DNA of 64,000 nt from Betaproteobacteria bacterium (lineage in GTDB: Bacteria > Pseudomonadota > Gammaproteobacteria > Burkholderiales > Rhodocyclaceae). The stretch is from assembly GCA_020621405.1 (NCBI GenBank), contig JAHRYN010000003.1, positions 256,808-320,807 on the forward strand, given 5' to 3'. Shown here piece by piece: positions 1 through 11,520 of the stretch (its first letter is position 1; each line of letters starts with the position of its first letter). A model generated the notes under the pieces. That model searched no databases and was not told where the DNA came from. It saw only the letters and a program-made list of their open reading frames with translations. The position numbers and the translations under genes were made by a program.

Positions 1-974
1 TCCATTGCGCCGACCGACTCCTCGATCTGCCTGATCAACCCGCGATGCTCGGAACCGTGCAGCCGCCCGGCAAGCTCGGCAACGAACAGGCCGAGCGCAT
101 GCATGGGCTGGCGCAGGTCGTGGCTGGCTGCGGCAAGGAAACGGGATTTCGCGTGGTTGGCCCGTTCCGCGTCGTCGGTCCGGTTGCGCAGCTGGCTGGT
201 CGCGTCGGTAATCCTCATTTCGAGTTCATCACGTGCCTGCATCAGGCGCTCCGCCATACTGTTGACGCCTTCGGCCAGCACGCGCAGAGAGCCGCCGCCG
301 TCGACCGACACCCGTTCCGACAGGCGCCCTTCGCCGATGCGCCGGACGACGCGCGACACTTCACGCACCGGCCCGGTCACCGTCCGGCTGATGCGGATGG
401 CGAAGATGCTGGCGGCGAGCAGTGCGCTGGCGATGACCAGCACGCTGGTAATGAGGAAGTTGACCTTCAGCGCCCTGACCCGATCCCGCGATACCTCCAC
501 CAGCACCCAGCCGATCGGACGGCGATCCTGATTGGCTTCGCCCAGGCCGTCGAACATGTCCGGATCATTGGTCAGGCTGTTGCGCATGATGGGTTCGACG
601 AAAAGTATCGAGGCATCGAGTTCCACCTGCGCCAGTTCAGGCAGGCGGGCGCCGGAAACACACGCATGCGGACTGAGTACGCCACCGGACACCACCAGAT
701 CGCCGTCACGGCTGGATACCATGACGCCGCTGACATCCCGTTCGCGTCGTGCCGCCTCGATCAGCGACACCAGGGCGTCAGTGTTGCCGGAAAAAATGCC
801 GTAGTCGGCCGAGGCTGCAACCTGCCGGGCCGTCGCGTGACCACGCTCCATCAATGCGCTTTCCAGCTCGGACAGGCGGTTCAGCACAGCCCAGACACCG
901 GCCCCCAGCCCGAACACAAGTACCGGTGCCAGCGCCACCAGAAGCACGCGCTGCCTGACGCCCCAGTGCTTCAT
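1..974 (-). CDS. Sensor histidine kinase, N-terminal part (cut by window edge)
   Basis: Reading on the minus strand from the ATG at 974, the frame stays open to base 1, giving about 324 residues. An N-terminal membrane segment (about residues 8-30) is followed by a periplasmic sensor region, a second membrane segment (about 173-195), a HAMP-like linker and the dimerisation/phospho-acceptor H-box (SHDLRQPMHALGLF, His near residue 285). This is the input half of a membrane histidine kinase; the catalytic domain, and possibly a receiver, lies beyond the left edge. Its start codon overlaps the stop of the upstream substrate-binding-protein gene (ATGA), so the two are translationally coupled and probably work together, the binding protein feeding the kinase a periplasmic signal. 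The ligand is unknown. Confidence 0.85.
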   Translation of the reverse strand, partial: MKHWGVRQRVLLVALAPVLVFGLGAGVWAVLNRLSELESALMERGHATARQVAASADYGIFSGNTDALVSLIEAARRERDVSGVMVSSRDGDLVVSGGVLSPHACVSGARLPELAQVELDASILFVEPIMRNSLTNDPDMFDGLGEANQDRRPIGWVLVEVSRDRVRALKVNFLITSVLVIASALLAASIFAIRISRTVTGPVREVSRVVRRIGEGRLSERVSVDGGGSLRVLAEGVNSMAERLMQARDELEMRITDATSQLRNRTDDAERANHAKSRFLAAASHDLRQPMHALGLFVAELAGRLHGSEHRGLIRQIEESVGAM

Positions 975-2026
975 GGCTGCTTCTCCTGCCGCACCAGGCG
1001 ATCGCGCAGTACGTCGCCGTCCTCGATGCGCAAACCGAGCGAACGGGCCACATGCGTGTTGACCGACACCGTGAAATGCCGTGGATGACGGGGCGCCGGC
1101 CAGGTCCGGTCGCGAAACCATCCGGCAATGACGTCGGTCGTCTGCCTGGCAATCTGTTCCGGTGTCGAATAGATCGACATCAGGGCGCCGGCGCGCGCGT
1201 AGGCAGCGGAAAATCCGATCACCGGCACACTGGCCCGGAACGAGGTCAGCAACAGATTGCGGACGGTACCAGCGTTGTGCACCTGGGGGTCGGGCAGTGC
1301 AAGAAAGACGTCGGCCTGCTCGAGTACCTGCGACAGCGCGACGAACAGGGACGATTCGCCGGTAAACGAGCCGGTCACCAACAGTAGCGGCGTGCCCGAC
1401 AGGGCCGCCTTCAGCGGCTGCAGCCTTTCCGGATGCGAACCGTCGTTGAGTACGCCGATGCGCCGCGCTTCCGGCAACGCCAGGCGGATCAGCTCGACCT
1501 GGCGGTAAAACGGCTGATCGATGTGGATCGCGGACCACCGGCGCCCGTCGCCGCCGCCCACCACCGATTCATAGGCGGACTGCGGCACCAGCACGCTGAG
1601 TACCGGCACACCGGGATCACTCTGCGCCAGAGTGCGCAGAGCGCCTGCCCCGACGGCCACAACAAGGTCATGCGCAGCAAGATCGGCCGGGGAAAACTCG
1701 GCGCGCGTCAGCACAGCCAGCGAAAAGCCACCGCGTGCGCTGCGTTCAACCTTCAGCGCTTCGGCAAACTCCGAATAGGCGCCACCGGATTCGCTCAGCA
1801 GGACGAGCACCGACGAGGCCAGTGCGATCTGCGTCAGCAGCAGGCCGGCCAGGAATGCCAATATTCTTGCGACCAGACCTGCCAGACGGCGAGTCCGTGT
1901 ATCGGCGGATGGATCGATGAGCGCGGGCACTCGTGCGCGGACCTTGCCCGGGGTGGACTGATGACCGCTCGAGTATGCAGCAAGGCCGGAACTGGCATCA
2001 TCATCCGAAGGGCTGATGATGCACAT
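971..2026 (-). CDS. ABC-type substrate-binding protein (PF04392-like), partner of the adjacent kinase
   Basis: About 351 residues. A signal/anchor segment lies near residues 42-65 (LAFLAGLLLTQIALASS), followed by a periplasmic-binding-protein fold with the VLVLLSESGGAYSEFAEAL start typical of the ABC_sub_bind family. No permease or ATPase gene is adjacent; the gene instead overlaps the start of a histidine kinase by 4 bp, so a sensory rather than transport role is inferred. The ATG at 2026 lies 10 bp after pyrF. A GTG at 1930 would give a shorter N-terminus that places the hydrophobic segment nearer the start, so the start is uncertain. Confidence 0.7.
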   Translation of the reverse strand: MCIISPSDDDASSGLAAYSSGHQSTPGKVRARVPALIDPSADTRTRRLAGLVARILAFLAGLLLTQIALASSVLVLLSESGGAYSEFAEALKVERSARGGFSLAVLTRAEFSPADLAAHDLVVAVGAGALRTLAQSDPGVPVLSVLVPQSAYESVVGGGDGRRWSAIHIDQPFYRQVELIRLALPEARRIGVLNDGSHPERLQPLKAALSGTPLLLVTGSFTGESSLFVALSQVLEQADVFLALPDPQVHNAGTVRNLLLTSFRASVPVIGFSAAYARAGALMSIYSTPEQIARQTTDVIAGWFRDRTWPAPRHPRHFTVSVNTHVARSLGLRIEDGDVLRDRLVRQEKQP

Positions 2027-2036
2027 TGGATTTTTT

Positions 2037-2777
2037 TCAGCGGCCGCCAAGCGCCCGGGATATCTGCTCCTGCATGCGCCAGGCCGCGGCGACCGGGTCT
2101 GCCGCATTGCGGATCGGGCGTCCGACCACCAGATAGTCGGCACCGTTGGCCAGCGCCTGCGCGACGTCGACCGTGCGCTTCTGGTCGTCCGCCGGGCGGT
2201 TTTCCACCGGACGGATGCCCGGCGTAACCACCAGCACCCGTCCCCCCAGTTCGGCGCGGATGTGCGGCGCCTCCAGTCCGGACGACACCACGCCATCACA
2301 GCCGGCGGCCAGCGCACGGCGTGCGCGCGACAGCACGAGGGCCTCGACATCGCAGGCGAATCCCAGATCGTCGAGATCACCGCGATCCAGACTGGTCAGC
2401 ACGGTGACCGCCAGTATCTTGAGCGCGCCCTTGTCGGCCCCGGCCGCTTCCATGATCGCCTGATTGCCATGCACGGTGGCGAAAGTGGCACCACTTCCGG
2501 ACAGCGCACGCACCGCGGAACGCACGGTTTCCGGCACGTCGAAGAACTTCAGATCGACGAACACCTTCTTGTTGCGCGCAACCAGCCAGTCGAGCAATTC
2601 GAAGTAATTGCCGCTCATGAACAGCTCGAGGCCGATCTTGTAGAAACGGACGGCATCGCCGAGCTGGTCGACGATGGCCCGTGCCTGTTCGGCGCTGGGG
2701 ACATCAAGTGCAACGATCAGCCGGTCTGCCGGGTCGATCGGCGCCCGGGGCAACTCGGGGGAGATGGGAGAATTCAT
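2037..2777 (-). CDS. pyrF: Orotidine 5'-phosphate decarboxylase
   Basis: 246 residues, the normal length for the family. It converts OMP to UMP, the last step of de novo pyrimidine synthesis. The catalytic Lys/Asp motif is seen as VDLKFFDVPETV near residue 72, and the phosphate-binding end as VTPGIRP and YLVVGRPI. Start chosen at the ATG giving MNSPISPELP; an upstream extension in the same frame has no family similarity. It is divergent from the PilZ-like gene across 85 bp and is followed after 10 bp by the substrate-binding-protein gene, so these two may share a transcript. Confidence 0.95.
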   Translation of the reverse strand: MNSPISPELPRAPIDPADRLIVALDVPSAEQARAIVDQLGDAVRFYKIGLELFMSGNYFELLDWLVARNKKVFVDLKFFDVPETVRSAVRALSGSGATFATVHGNQAIMEAAGADKGALKILAVTVLTSLDRGDLDDLGFACDVEALVLSRARRALAAGCDGVVSSGLEAPHIRAELGGRVLVVTPGIRPVENRPADDQKRTVDVAQALANGADYLVVGRPIRNAADPVAAAWRMQEQISRALGGR

Positions 2778-2862
2778 GATCCGGAGTGAAAGTGAGGCGT
2801 ATGGCCTGCGTGCAGAAAGCGCGAGTTTACTAGAATCACGCATCCACCCGTTCGGGCAATGC

Positions 2863-4389
2863 ATGCAGACGATGCTTTCCTCCGCCTCCGTTTCCCCCGT
2901 GATCGAAGGCCTCCTCCGCGATGCGCAGACGGGCGACACCCTGCGGACGGTACTCGACTGGCTGGCCGTACCGCCCGGCCGCGACATGGCCGGACACGCA
3001 CGGGAACTGTCGGCGCATATGGACCTGCTCGAACAGGTTGCGCTCGCGCCGGCGGTCCGGGTACGCATTCTCGACATCTTCCACGACCGTACGCTGTCCT
3101 GCTCGGCCATGCTGAGGCCACAGCTCGCCGCCAGCGCGCTGCCGGTCGAAGCGGAATTGCGCAACGCGGCGGACCAGCTGTGCGCAAGCTGCATGCGTCT
3201 TGCCCGGGGTTATCTGGAAGCCTTGCGCACTCAGGCAGCACACCGGCCGGCGCGCGTCGCGGGCCACGCCATGATGTGCGTACTGGACGCCTGCATGCTG
3301 AACGTGCTGGTCGGCGCGACCGATCCGGCCGGGATGTGGGGCGTGGCCAACGCGCTGCTGATGCAGTCACGGGCACAGGAGACACCACCGGCCAACGCGT
3401 CGGCTCCGGTCGACACCGAACATCTGTTCCGGCAACTGGTGGCGCTGTCCCTGGCACAGACACCGAATCTCGCACCCGCCGATTTCTTCAGTGTCGCCGA
3501 ATATGTCCGCAGTTACTCGGGCGCGGTACAGATACAGGCGCAGACGCCGCACCGCGACCTCGATTCGTGGTACTGGCTCGACGACGAATGCGACCGCGGC
3601 CCCACGGCGCTGCTGCGCGTACCGGCAGACAGCGCACGCGCAGAACACATCATCTTCTGTTCCTGCCAGCGCCTCGGCCAGGTACTCGGACAGCACCTTG
3701 ACCTGATAGACGAAGGCGGCAGTTCAGCGGGCCTGCATCTGCCCGCCTGCCTGAACGACCCGGCGACCCGTCGCCTGATGCGCACGCTGCAGGCGCGCTG
3801 GATGGCCATGCCACGCCGGCAGCATGCCCGGCGCGAACGCGTCCAGCAGGTACGCATGCTCATCGGATTCGATCCGATATGGCATCTGCTGGACCAGCGC
3901 GACGAGACGCACGACTGGGCAAGCATCACCACCGGCTGGGAAATCATCAATGACAGCGCGAACGGCTTTGCGCTGCGGCTCACGGACGGGCGGACCGGAC
4001 TGGTGCGTCCGGGCGCCCCGGTCATGATCAGGGGCGTCGATTCCCGCAAGTGGCTGATCTGCGTGGTGCGTTGGGCACGCAGCACCGAGCCCGACCGGAT
4101 GGAGATCGGCGTCGAGCTGCTGAGCCACGGTGCGCAGTCGGCAACGGTACTGTTCCATGACGACACATCCGGGCGCATGCCGGTCGCAGCACTGCGCCTG
4201 CCGCCGCTGGCCCGCCAGCGCAGTCATCCCTGCCTGATGCTGCCGCGCGGTACGGCGAAGGGTCGCAATATGGTGATCGCTCACGAGACGGGCACACGCT
4301 GCCGGCTGGGCGACGCCAGACTGTCCGACCTGGATCTGCAGACCCAAGCGTTCGAACTGTTCGAACTGGACGAGATTTCGGCGATTTAG
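2863..4389 (+). CDS. PilZ-like (putative c-di-GMP-binding) protein of unknown function
   Basis: 508 residues if started at the ATG at 2863 (MQTMLSS); 2872 is an equally possible start. The N-terminal two thirds have no recognised domain and look mostly helical. The C-terminal part resembles PilZ: an arginine-rich stretch (PRRQHARRERV, with an RxxxR spacing), then INDSANGF matching the [D/N]xSxxG motif, then a beta-rich segment ending in VVRWARS and IGVELLS as in PilZ domains. The spacing between the two motifs is longer than usual, so c-di-GMP binding is plausible but not proven. The gene stands alone, divergent from pyrF and convergent with the YihY-family gene. Confidence 0.7.
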   Translation: MQTMLSSASVSPVIEGLLRDAQTGDTLRTVLDWLAVPPGRDMAGHARELSAHMDLLEQVALAPAVRVRILDIFHDRTLSCSAMLRPQLAASALPVEAELRNAADQLCASCMRLARGYLEALRTQAAHRPARVAGHAMMCVLDACMLNVLVGATDPAGMWGVANALLMQSRAQETPPANASAPVDTEHLFRQLVALSLAQTPNLAPADFFSVAEYVRSYSGAVQIQAQTPHRDLDSWYWLDDECDRGPTALLRVPADSARAEHIIFCSCQRLGQVLGQHLDLIDEGGSSAGLHLPACLNDPATRRLMRTLQARWMAMPRRQHARRERVQQVRMLIGFDPIWHLLDQRDETHDWASITTGWEIINDSANGFALRLTDGRTGLVRPGAPVMIRGVDSRKWLICVVRWARSTEPDRMEIGVELLSHGAQSATVLFHDDTSGRMPVAALRLPPLARQRSHPCLMLPRGTAKGRNMVIAHETGTRCRLGDARLSDLDLQTQAFELFELDEISAI

Positions 4390-4411
4390 GCGACGTGGGC
4401 GATGCCTGCCG

Positions 4412-5242
4412 TCAGGACCGGCGCAGATGCAGTTCGGCGGTGACGCTGGCGCCGAACAGCACGATGCTCCAGAACAGGTAGAGCCAGAGCAGAAACACCG
4501 GCAGCGTCGCCAGCGTGCCATACACCACTGCGTAGCCGGGCATGTGCGCGATGTACATGCTGAGCAGCTTCTGCATCAGCGTCAGCAGCGCGGTCGCCAC
4601 CACGGCTCCGGCCACCGCATGGCGCAGCGTGACCCGGGTGCGCGGCAGGGTCCGGTACAGCAGCACAAGAAAACCGGCGGTCACCAGTGCAGTGGCAGAA
4701 CGCAGCAGCAGGACCTTCAGCCACGCCGGTTCGTCGACCATGCCCAGAGAGGCGGTCACCAGATACAGGCTGAGCGCGGTTCCGGCCCCCAGCGCGAACG
4801 GCGCCAGCACCGGCAGCCCCAGATAGATCAGCGCGGTCCGCCGCACGCGGCGCGACGGCGCCTGCGGCCACATGGCATTCAGTGCATGGTCGGCGATGCG
4901 CACCCATACCCAGGCGCTGCCCAGCAGCAGGACCAGATCGGCCAGCGACAGCCGGCGTGCCTTGGCGACGAACCGCATCGCGTGGCGCACGACAGACGTA
5001 CCGGTCTCGTCGGGCAGCAGCGCGCCGGTCAGATAGGCGCGCAGCGGCGCACCGAACTGCAGCGCTGCAGGTAGCAGGTCCATCACATGCTGTGCCAGCA
5101 CCAGCAGCGGCACCAGCGCGAACAGCATGGCGAAGGCCAGCGCCGCCGCAGACTGTGCGGCATTGGCGTCGCGATGCCGCAGGCAGGCCGAGCGGAAAAT
5201 ATCGACAGGACGGAGCAGGAAGGCCGGAAAACTGGAAGACAT
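4412..5242 (-). CDS. YihY/BrkB-family inner-membrane protein
   Basis: 276 residues from the ATG at 5242, with about six membrane segments (for example LAFAMLFALVPLLVLAQHV, LADLVLLLGSAWVWVRIADH and a C-terminal FLLWLYLFWSIVLFGAS). This is the YihY/virulence-factor BrkB family; the molecular function is unsettled and the old name ribonuclease BN is a misassignment for the family. An alternative in-frame ATG at 5308 gives MSTDPKTGLL and lies inside the terminal repeat of the neighbouring mobile-like element, so choosing it would mean the element supplied the N-terminus. Neither start has a clear Shine-Dalgarno sequence. It is convergent with the PilZ-like gene. Confidence 0.8.
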   Translation of the reverse strand: MSSSFPAFLLRPVDIFRSACLRHRDANAAQSAAALAFAMLFALVPLLVLAQHVMDLLPAALQFGAPLRAYLTGALLPDETGTSVVRHAMRFVAKARRLSLADLVLLLGSAWVWVRIADHALNAMWPQAPSRRVRRTALIYLGLPVLAPFALGAGTALSLYLVTASLGMVDEPAWLKVLLLRSATALVTAGFLVLLYRTLPRTRVTLRHAVAGAVVATALLTLMQKLLSMYIAHMPGYAVVYGTLATLPVFLLWLYLFWSIVLFGASVTAELHLRRS

Positions 5243-5290
5243 GTCGTGCCGGAAACGGGAAGGGCTGAATGCGGGCCGGAGCAAGCCGGT

Positions 5291-5562
5291 CTTAGGGTCT
5301 GTTGACATTGAATCGCGGGCCGCGCGCGAATCCTGTTGCGTCCGGATCAAGGCGGGCCGACGCCGGCTGACTGGCCGTCAGGCCAGGAGGCTCAACGCCG
5401 AGCTGGGCGCAACAGAACTCGCGCCCTTCGGGTTTGCAAGGTGCACGCCACGAACTGCGTTGCGCTCCTCGTCGAGACGGCCAGTCTCGACTTCGTCGCA
5501 CGCCTTGCCCGTGGCGTGCGCCTTGCAAACGTGGCCTGCGATTCAATGTGAACAGACCCTAA
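5291..5562. mobile_element. MITE-like inverted-repeat element without coding capacity
   Basis: A 272-bp segment bounded by near-perfect terminal inverted repeats of about 25 bp. The left end reads CTTAGGGTCTGTTGACATTG and the right end, on the opposite strand, CTTAGGGTCTGTTCACATTG, both continuing into AATCGC. A TA dinucleotide abuts the GGG at both ends (5293-5294 and 5560-5561), consistent with a TA target duplication. Inside is a second inverted pair (GTTTGCAAGGTGCACGCCAC near 5429 against the complementary stretch ending near 5530), whose loop contains a third hairpin (GTCGAGACggccaGTCTCGAC). No transposase is encoded. The element fills the gap between the yihY-like and wrbA genes. Confidence 0.75.
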
Positions 5563-5596
5563 GCCTGTACACTCCGGCCGTCATTGTGCTGGATAG

Positions 5597-6196
<600 letters not shown>

Positions 6197-6197
6197 T

Positions 6198-6557
6198 ATG
6201 AACGCTCGTCACTGGAACCTGCTGGCCGGCGCCAGCCTGATCGCCCTCATCCTGCTCGGCCTGGCCTGGGAACTGTGGCTGGCACCGCTGCATCCGGGTG
6301 GTTCGGCGCTGGTGCTCAAGGTCGTACCGCTGCTCGCGGCACTGTTCGGCATCCTGCGCGGCAAGCGCTACACCCATCAGTGGATGTCGCTGCTCAGTCT
6401 GGTCTACTTCGCCGAAGGCATCGTGCGCGCGACCTCTGACAGCGGACTGTCGGCCCAGCTGGCGGCGCTGTATACGCTGCTGTCGGTCACGCTCTTCCTC
6501 GGCTGCCTGTTCTACTCCAAGCTCACCGCGCCCAGCCGGCTCGCAGGGACTGCCTGA
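6198..6557 (+). CDS. DUF2069 small membrane protein
   Basis: 119 residues with about four membrane segments and short loops (LLAGASLIALILLGLAWEL, VLKVVPLLAALFGILRG, the LSLVYFAEGIVRA region and ALYTLLSVTLFLGCLFY). It matches the DUF2069 family of predicted inner-membrane proteins, whose function is unknown. It starts one base after the wrbA stop, so the two are co-transcribed; an association of DUF2069 with wrbA is familiar in betaproteobacteria. Convergent with leuA. Confidence 0.85.
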   Translation: MNARHWNLLAGASLIALILLGLAWELWLAPLHPGGSALVLKVVPLLAALFGILRGKRYTHQWMSLLSLVYFAEGIVRATSDSGLSAQLAALYTLLSVTLFLGCLFYSKLTAPSRLAGTA

Positions 6558-6574
6558 CGCCAGACGTCAGGCAG
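6550..6574. terminator. Stem-loop between convergent DUF2069 and leuA genes
   Basis: CTGCCTGACG (6550-6559) pairs perfectly with CGTCAGGCAG (6565-6574) around a 5-nt loop. The stem overlaps the DUF2069 stop codon and lies just past the leuA stop, so it could end transcripts from both sides. There is no T-run on either strand, so it is terminator-like only. Confidence 0.45.
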
Positions 6575-6581
6575 CGCCCGG

Positions 6582-8126
6582 TCAGATCGGGCCTTCGTCC
6601 TGCGGGTTGAGCTTCTGGCCGCCGCGCAGCTTGTTCAGCGCATTGATGTAGGCCTTGGCGGACGCCACGATGATGTCGGTATCCGCACCCTGGCCGTTCA
6701 CGATGCGACCGCCCTTGGCCAGACGTACCGTCACTTCGCCCTGGGCGTCGGTGCCGGTGGTGATGGCGTTGACCGAATACAGCAGCAGTTCGGCGCCACT
6801 CAGGGCCACCGATTCGATCGCCCGGAACGCGGCATCGACCGGACCGCTGCCGGTGGCCTTGGCCTGCGTCTCGCGGCCGGCATCGGTCAGCGTCACCGCC
6901 GCCTGCGGCGTCTCGCCGGTTTCCGAGCGCACGCTCATGGCGACCAGCTTGAACTGCTCCTCTTCCGGCGTGACCGACTCGTCGCTCATCAGCGCCTGGA
7001 TGTCCTCATCGAAGATTTCGTGCTTCTTGTCTGCCAGCTCCTTGAAGGCGGCAAAGGCGACGTTGAGCTGTTCCTCCGAATCGACCACGATGCCCAGATC
7101 GGTCAGGCGCGCGCGGAAGGCGTTGCGACCGGAGTGCTTGCCCAGCACCAGCTTGTTGGCATTCCAGCCGACATCCTCGGCACGCATGATTTCGTAGGTT
7201 TCGCGGTGCTTGAGCACGCCGTCCTGATGGATGCCGGATTCGTGCGCGAAGGCGTTGGCGCCGACCACCGCCTTGTTCGGCTGCACCGGATAGCCGGTGA
7301 TGGTGGACACCAGGCGCGAGGCCGGCACGATCTGCGTCGCGTCGATCCGCGTTTCCACGCCGAACACGTCGCGCCGCGTGCGCACCGCCATCACCACTTC
7401 TTCGAGCGAGGCGTTGCCGGCCCGTTCGCCCAGACCGTTGATCGTGCATTCGACCTGACGCGCGCCCGCCATCACCGCTGCCAGCGAGTTGGCGACCGCC
7501 ATGCCCAGATCGTTGTGGCAGTGCGTCGACCAGATGACCTTGTCCGCGCCGGGCACGCGCTCGATCAGCTGCCTCATGCGCTCGCCCCACTGCGCCGGCA
7601 CCGAATAGCCGACCGTGTCCGGCACATTGATCGTCTTCGCGCCGGCCTTGATCGCCTCTGTGAAGATGCGCACCAGGAAATCGATGTCGCTGCGCACCGC
7701 ATCCTCGGCCGAGAATTCGACATCATCGGTGTATTCGCGCGCCCAGCCGATGGACTTGACCGCCTGCTCGACCACCTGGTCCGGGCTCATGCGCAGCTTC
7801 TTCTCCATGTGGATAGGGCTGGTCGCGATGAAGGTGTGGATGCGGCCGCTGGCGGCCGGCCGGATCGCCTCGCCGGCGCGCCGGATGTCGTGTTCGCTGG
7901 CGCGGGCAAGCGAACAGACCGTCGATTCGCGTATCGCCTCGGCCACCGAGCGGACCGATTCGAAGTCACCGTTGGAGGCTGCCGCGAAGCCCGCCTCGAT
8001 CACATCCACGCGCATGCGCTCCAGCTGGCGTGAGATGCGCAGCTTTTCGTCGCGGGTCATCGACGCGCCGGGGCTCTGTTCGCCATCGCGCAGGGTGGTA
8101 TCGAAAATGATCAAGCGTTCGGACAT
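6582..8126 (-). CDS. leuA: 2-isopropylmalate synthase
   Basis: 514 residues, full length for the bacterial LeuA1 type. It condenses acetyl-CoA with 2-oxoisovalerate, the first committed step of leucine synthesis. Visible signatures: [13 protein letters not shown] at 8-20 (Arg13 and metal-ligand Asp14), the metal ligands His202 and His204 in STHCHNDLG, and [17 protein letters not shown]. The C-terminal third is the leucine-sensing regulatory domain. The ATG at 8126 has GGAG about 10 nt upstream. It is the last gene of the ilvI-ilvN-ilvC-psd-pssA-leuA run, with a 134-bp gap after pssA that may hold its own promoter. Confidence 0.97.
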   Translation of the reverse strand: MSERLIIFDTTLRDGEQSPGASMTRDEKLRISRQLERMRVDVIEAGFAAASNGDFESVRSVAEAIRESTVCSLARASEHDIRRAGEAIRPAASGRIHTFIATSPIHMEKKLRMSPDQVVEQAVKSIGWAREYTDDVEFSAEDAVRSDIDFLVRIFTEAIKAGAKTINVPDTVGYSVPAQWGERMRQLIERVPGADKVIWSTHCHNDLGMAVANSLAAVMAGARQVECTINGLGERAGNASLEEVVMAVRTRRDVFGVETRIDATQIVPASRLVSTITGYPVQPNKAVVGANAFAHESGIHQDGVLKHRETYEIMRAEDVGWNANKLVLGKHSGRNAFRARLTDLGIVVDSEEQLNVAFAAFKELADKKHEIFDEDIQALMSDESVTPEEEQFKLVAMSVRSETGETPQAAVTLTDAGRETQAKATGSGPVDAAFRAIESVALSGAELLLYSVNAITTGTDAQGEVTVRLAKGGRIVNGQGADTDIIVASAKAYINALNKLRGGQKLNPQDEGPI

Positions 8127-8260
8127 GACAGTCTCCAGATCGAATGGGCACTCATACAGATACAGATCTCCGGTGCGGCTGCATCGATGCGCCGCGGGCC
8201 GGTTTCGGAAATCGCGTACACCGGATCCTGTCCGGGTACCGGCAACGCCCGGATTCCGGT

Positions 8261-9031
8261 TCAGGCCGCGGGCGGCGGCTCTGGTTTCCGGCGCAGGATT
8301 TTCACCAGCCACATCACGTAGCCGGACAAAGCGTAGGCGACGAACAGGCTGAACAGCACGATGGGCGGGTCCACCGACACCGCGACGAAGGCGAGCACGA
8401 AGCCGAAGATGGCGATGAAGGGCACGCTGCGCCGCAGGTTGATGTCCTTGCCGCTCCAGAACTTCACGTTGCTCACCATAGTCAGTCCGGCGAACAGCGT
8501 GATGGCGAACGCCACCCATCGCATGTCCGGACCTTCGATGCCGTTGTCGGTGGTCACCCAGACCAGTCCGGCCACCAGGGCAGCGGCGGCCGGGCTCGGC
8601 AGTCCCTGGAAATAGCGCTTGTCCACGGTGCCGAGGTTGGTATTGAAGCGCGCCAGCCGCAGCGCCGCACCCGCGCAGTAGATGAAGGCGGCGATCCAGC
8701 CCCATTTGCCGAGGCCGCGCATCGCCCATTCGTAGGCGATCAGCGCCGGTGCCGCGCCGAAGGACACCATGTCGGACAGCGAATCGAATTCTGCGCCGAA
8801 CGCCGACTGGGTGTGCGTCAGGCGGGCAACGCGCCCGTCCAGCCCGTCCAGCACCATGGCGACGAAAATCGCCACGGCCGAGTATTCGTAGCGACCGTTC
8901 ATCGCCTGCACGATGGCGTAGAAACCGGCGAACAGCGAGGCGGTCGTGAACAGGTTGGGCAGGATGTAGATGCCACGCCGGCGCTTCAACGGGTCGGCAG
9001 GCTTGACGTATTGCGGGTCGTACTCGGACAT
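8261..9031 (-). CDS. pssA: CDP-diacylglycerol-serine O-phosphatidyltransferase
   Basis: 256 residues, a membrane enzyme of the CDP-alcohol phosphatidyltransferase family. It makes phosphatidylserine from CDP-diacylglycerol and serine. The signature is seen as [20 protein letters not shown] followed by [11 protein letters not shown], carrying the four metal-binding aspartates. About eight hydrophobic helices follow the N-terminal [15 protein letters not shown]. The start at 9031 ([18 protein letters not shown]) fits homologues. It lies 55 bp downstream of psd, which uses its product, so the two steps of phosphatidylethanolamine synthesis are co-transcribed. Confidence 0.93.
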   Translation of the reverse strand: MSEYDPQYVKPADPLKRRRGIYILPNLFTTASLFAGFYAIVQAMNGRYEYSAVAIFVAMVLDGLDGRVARLTHTQSAFGAEFDSLSDMVSFGAAPALIAYEWAMRGLGKWGWIAAFIYCAGAALRLARFNTNLGTVDKRYFQGLPSPAAAALVAGLVWVTTDNGIEGPDMRWVAFAITLFAGLTMVSNVKFWSGKDINLRRSVPFIAIFGFVLAFVAVSVDPPIVLFSLFVAYALSGYVMWLVKILRRKPEPPPAA

Positions 9032-9086
9032 GCGCTCACTCCGACAAACCGCGCACGGCATCACCGCGCGCGGCAGAACATTGCTT

Positions 9087-9725
9087 TCAGGGCAATTCGG
9101 CGAGAACCGTACTCGTGGCACTGACCTTTTCGCCGATGACGACACGGGCCCGTGTCTCCGGCGGCAGATACAGGTCGACGCGCGAACCGAAGCGGATGAA
9201 ACCATAGCGCTGGCCACGCGCCAGCGTAGCGCCTGCATCGACATAGCACAGGATGCGGCGGGCGATCAGGCCGGCCACCTGTACGCAGGTCACGTCATGA
9301 CCTTCGCGCGTGCGTAGCCAAAGCGCGTTGCGCTCGTTCTCGACCGAAGCCTTGTCGAGCGCGGCATTGACGAACTGGCCGGGGTTGTACCAGCGACGCT
9401 TCACTTCGCAGTCCAGCGGCGAGCGGTTCGAATGCACGTTGAACACGTTCATGAACACGCTGATCTTCAGCGCAGGACGGTTCAGGTAAGGGTCAGTCAC
9501 CGGTTCGATCGACACGATGCGACCGTCTGCGGGCGACAGCACGATACGCTCGCCCTGCGGCACAGGACGCGGCGGATCGCGGAAAAACTGGATGACGAAT
9601 ACGGCGATGACCCAGATCGGGATCGACCACCATGCGCAAGCATAGGTGGCAGCCAGTGCGGCAATCAGGCTCGCTGCGATGAACGGCCAGCCCTCGCGGG
9701 CGAGAATCGGATGGGGATAATTCAT
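9087..9725 (-). CDS. psd: Phosphatidylserine decarboxylase proenzyme (short type)
   Basis: 212 residues, the short PSD-A form. It converts phosphatidylserine to phosphatidylethanolamine at the inner membrane. The self-cleavage site producing the pyruvoyl group is Gly180-Ser181 in RFGSRVD. SPADGRI (64-70) and [13 protein letters not shown] (91-103) are conserved, and there is an N-terminal membrane anchor around residues 15-47. It follows ilvC by 66 bp and precedes pssA, an ilv-psd-pssA-leu order common in betaproteobacteria. Confidence 0.95.
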   Translation of the reverse strand: MNYPHPILAREGWPFIAASLIAALAATYACAWWSIPIWVIAVFVIQFFRDPPRPVPQGERIVLSPADGRIVSIEPVTDPYLNRPALKISVFMNVFNVHSNRSPLDCEVKRRWYNPGQFVNAALDKASVENERNALWLRTREGHDVTCVQVAGLIARRILCYVDAGATLARGQRYGFIRFGSRVDLYLPPETRARVVIGEKVSATSTVLAELP

Positions 9726-9740
9726 GTCTTCAATGAATAA

Positions 9741-9774
9741 CCGGCCGCCCCGTACTGACGCACGGAACGGCCGG
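9741..9774 (-). other. Intercistronic stem-loop between ilvC and psd
   Basis: CCGGCCG (9741-9747) pairs with CGGCCGG (9768-9774), with an inner CCGT/ACGG pairing. It lies in the 66-bp gap after the ilvC stop. There is no T-run, so it may be a processing or stabilising hairpin, or a partial attenuator separating amino acid genes from lipid genes. Confidence 0.35.
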
Positions 9775-9791
9775 GCACAGCGGGAACGGAA

Positions 9792-11370
<1,579 letters not shown>

Positions 11371-11520
11371 TGCGAGTGCCTCAATTGGAATTGCAGGAAC
11401 CACCGCCACGGATACGGACTGCCGGAGGCCGGTGCCCGCTGCCTGCCGGGCGGGTAATCCCGACAGGCGGACACGCCGACAGCGCCGGCGCGATCCGCAC
11501 GACAGCTTTCAGATGAAGGG

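Noticed and set aside
2808-2836. Promoter for the PilZ-like gene using TAGAAT at 2831
   Set aside because: No acceptable -35 box at 16-18 bp spacing; not strong enough to annotate.
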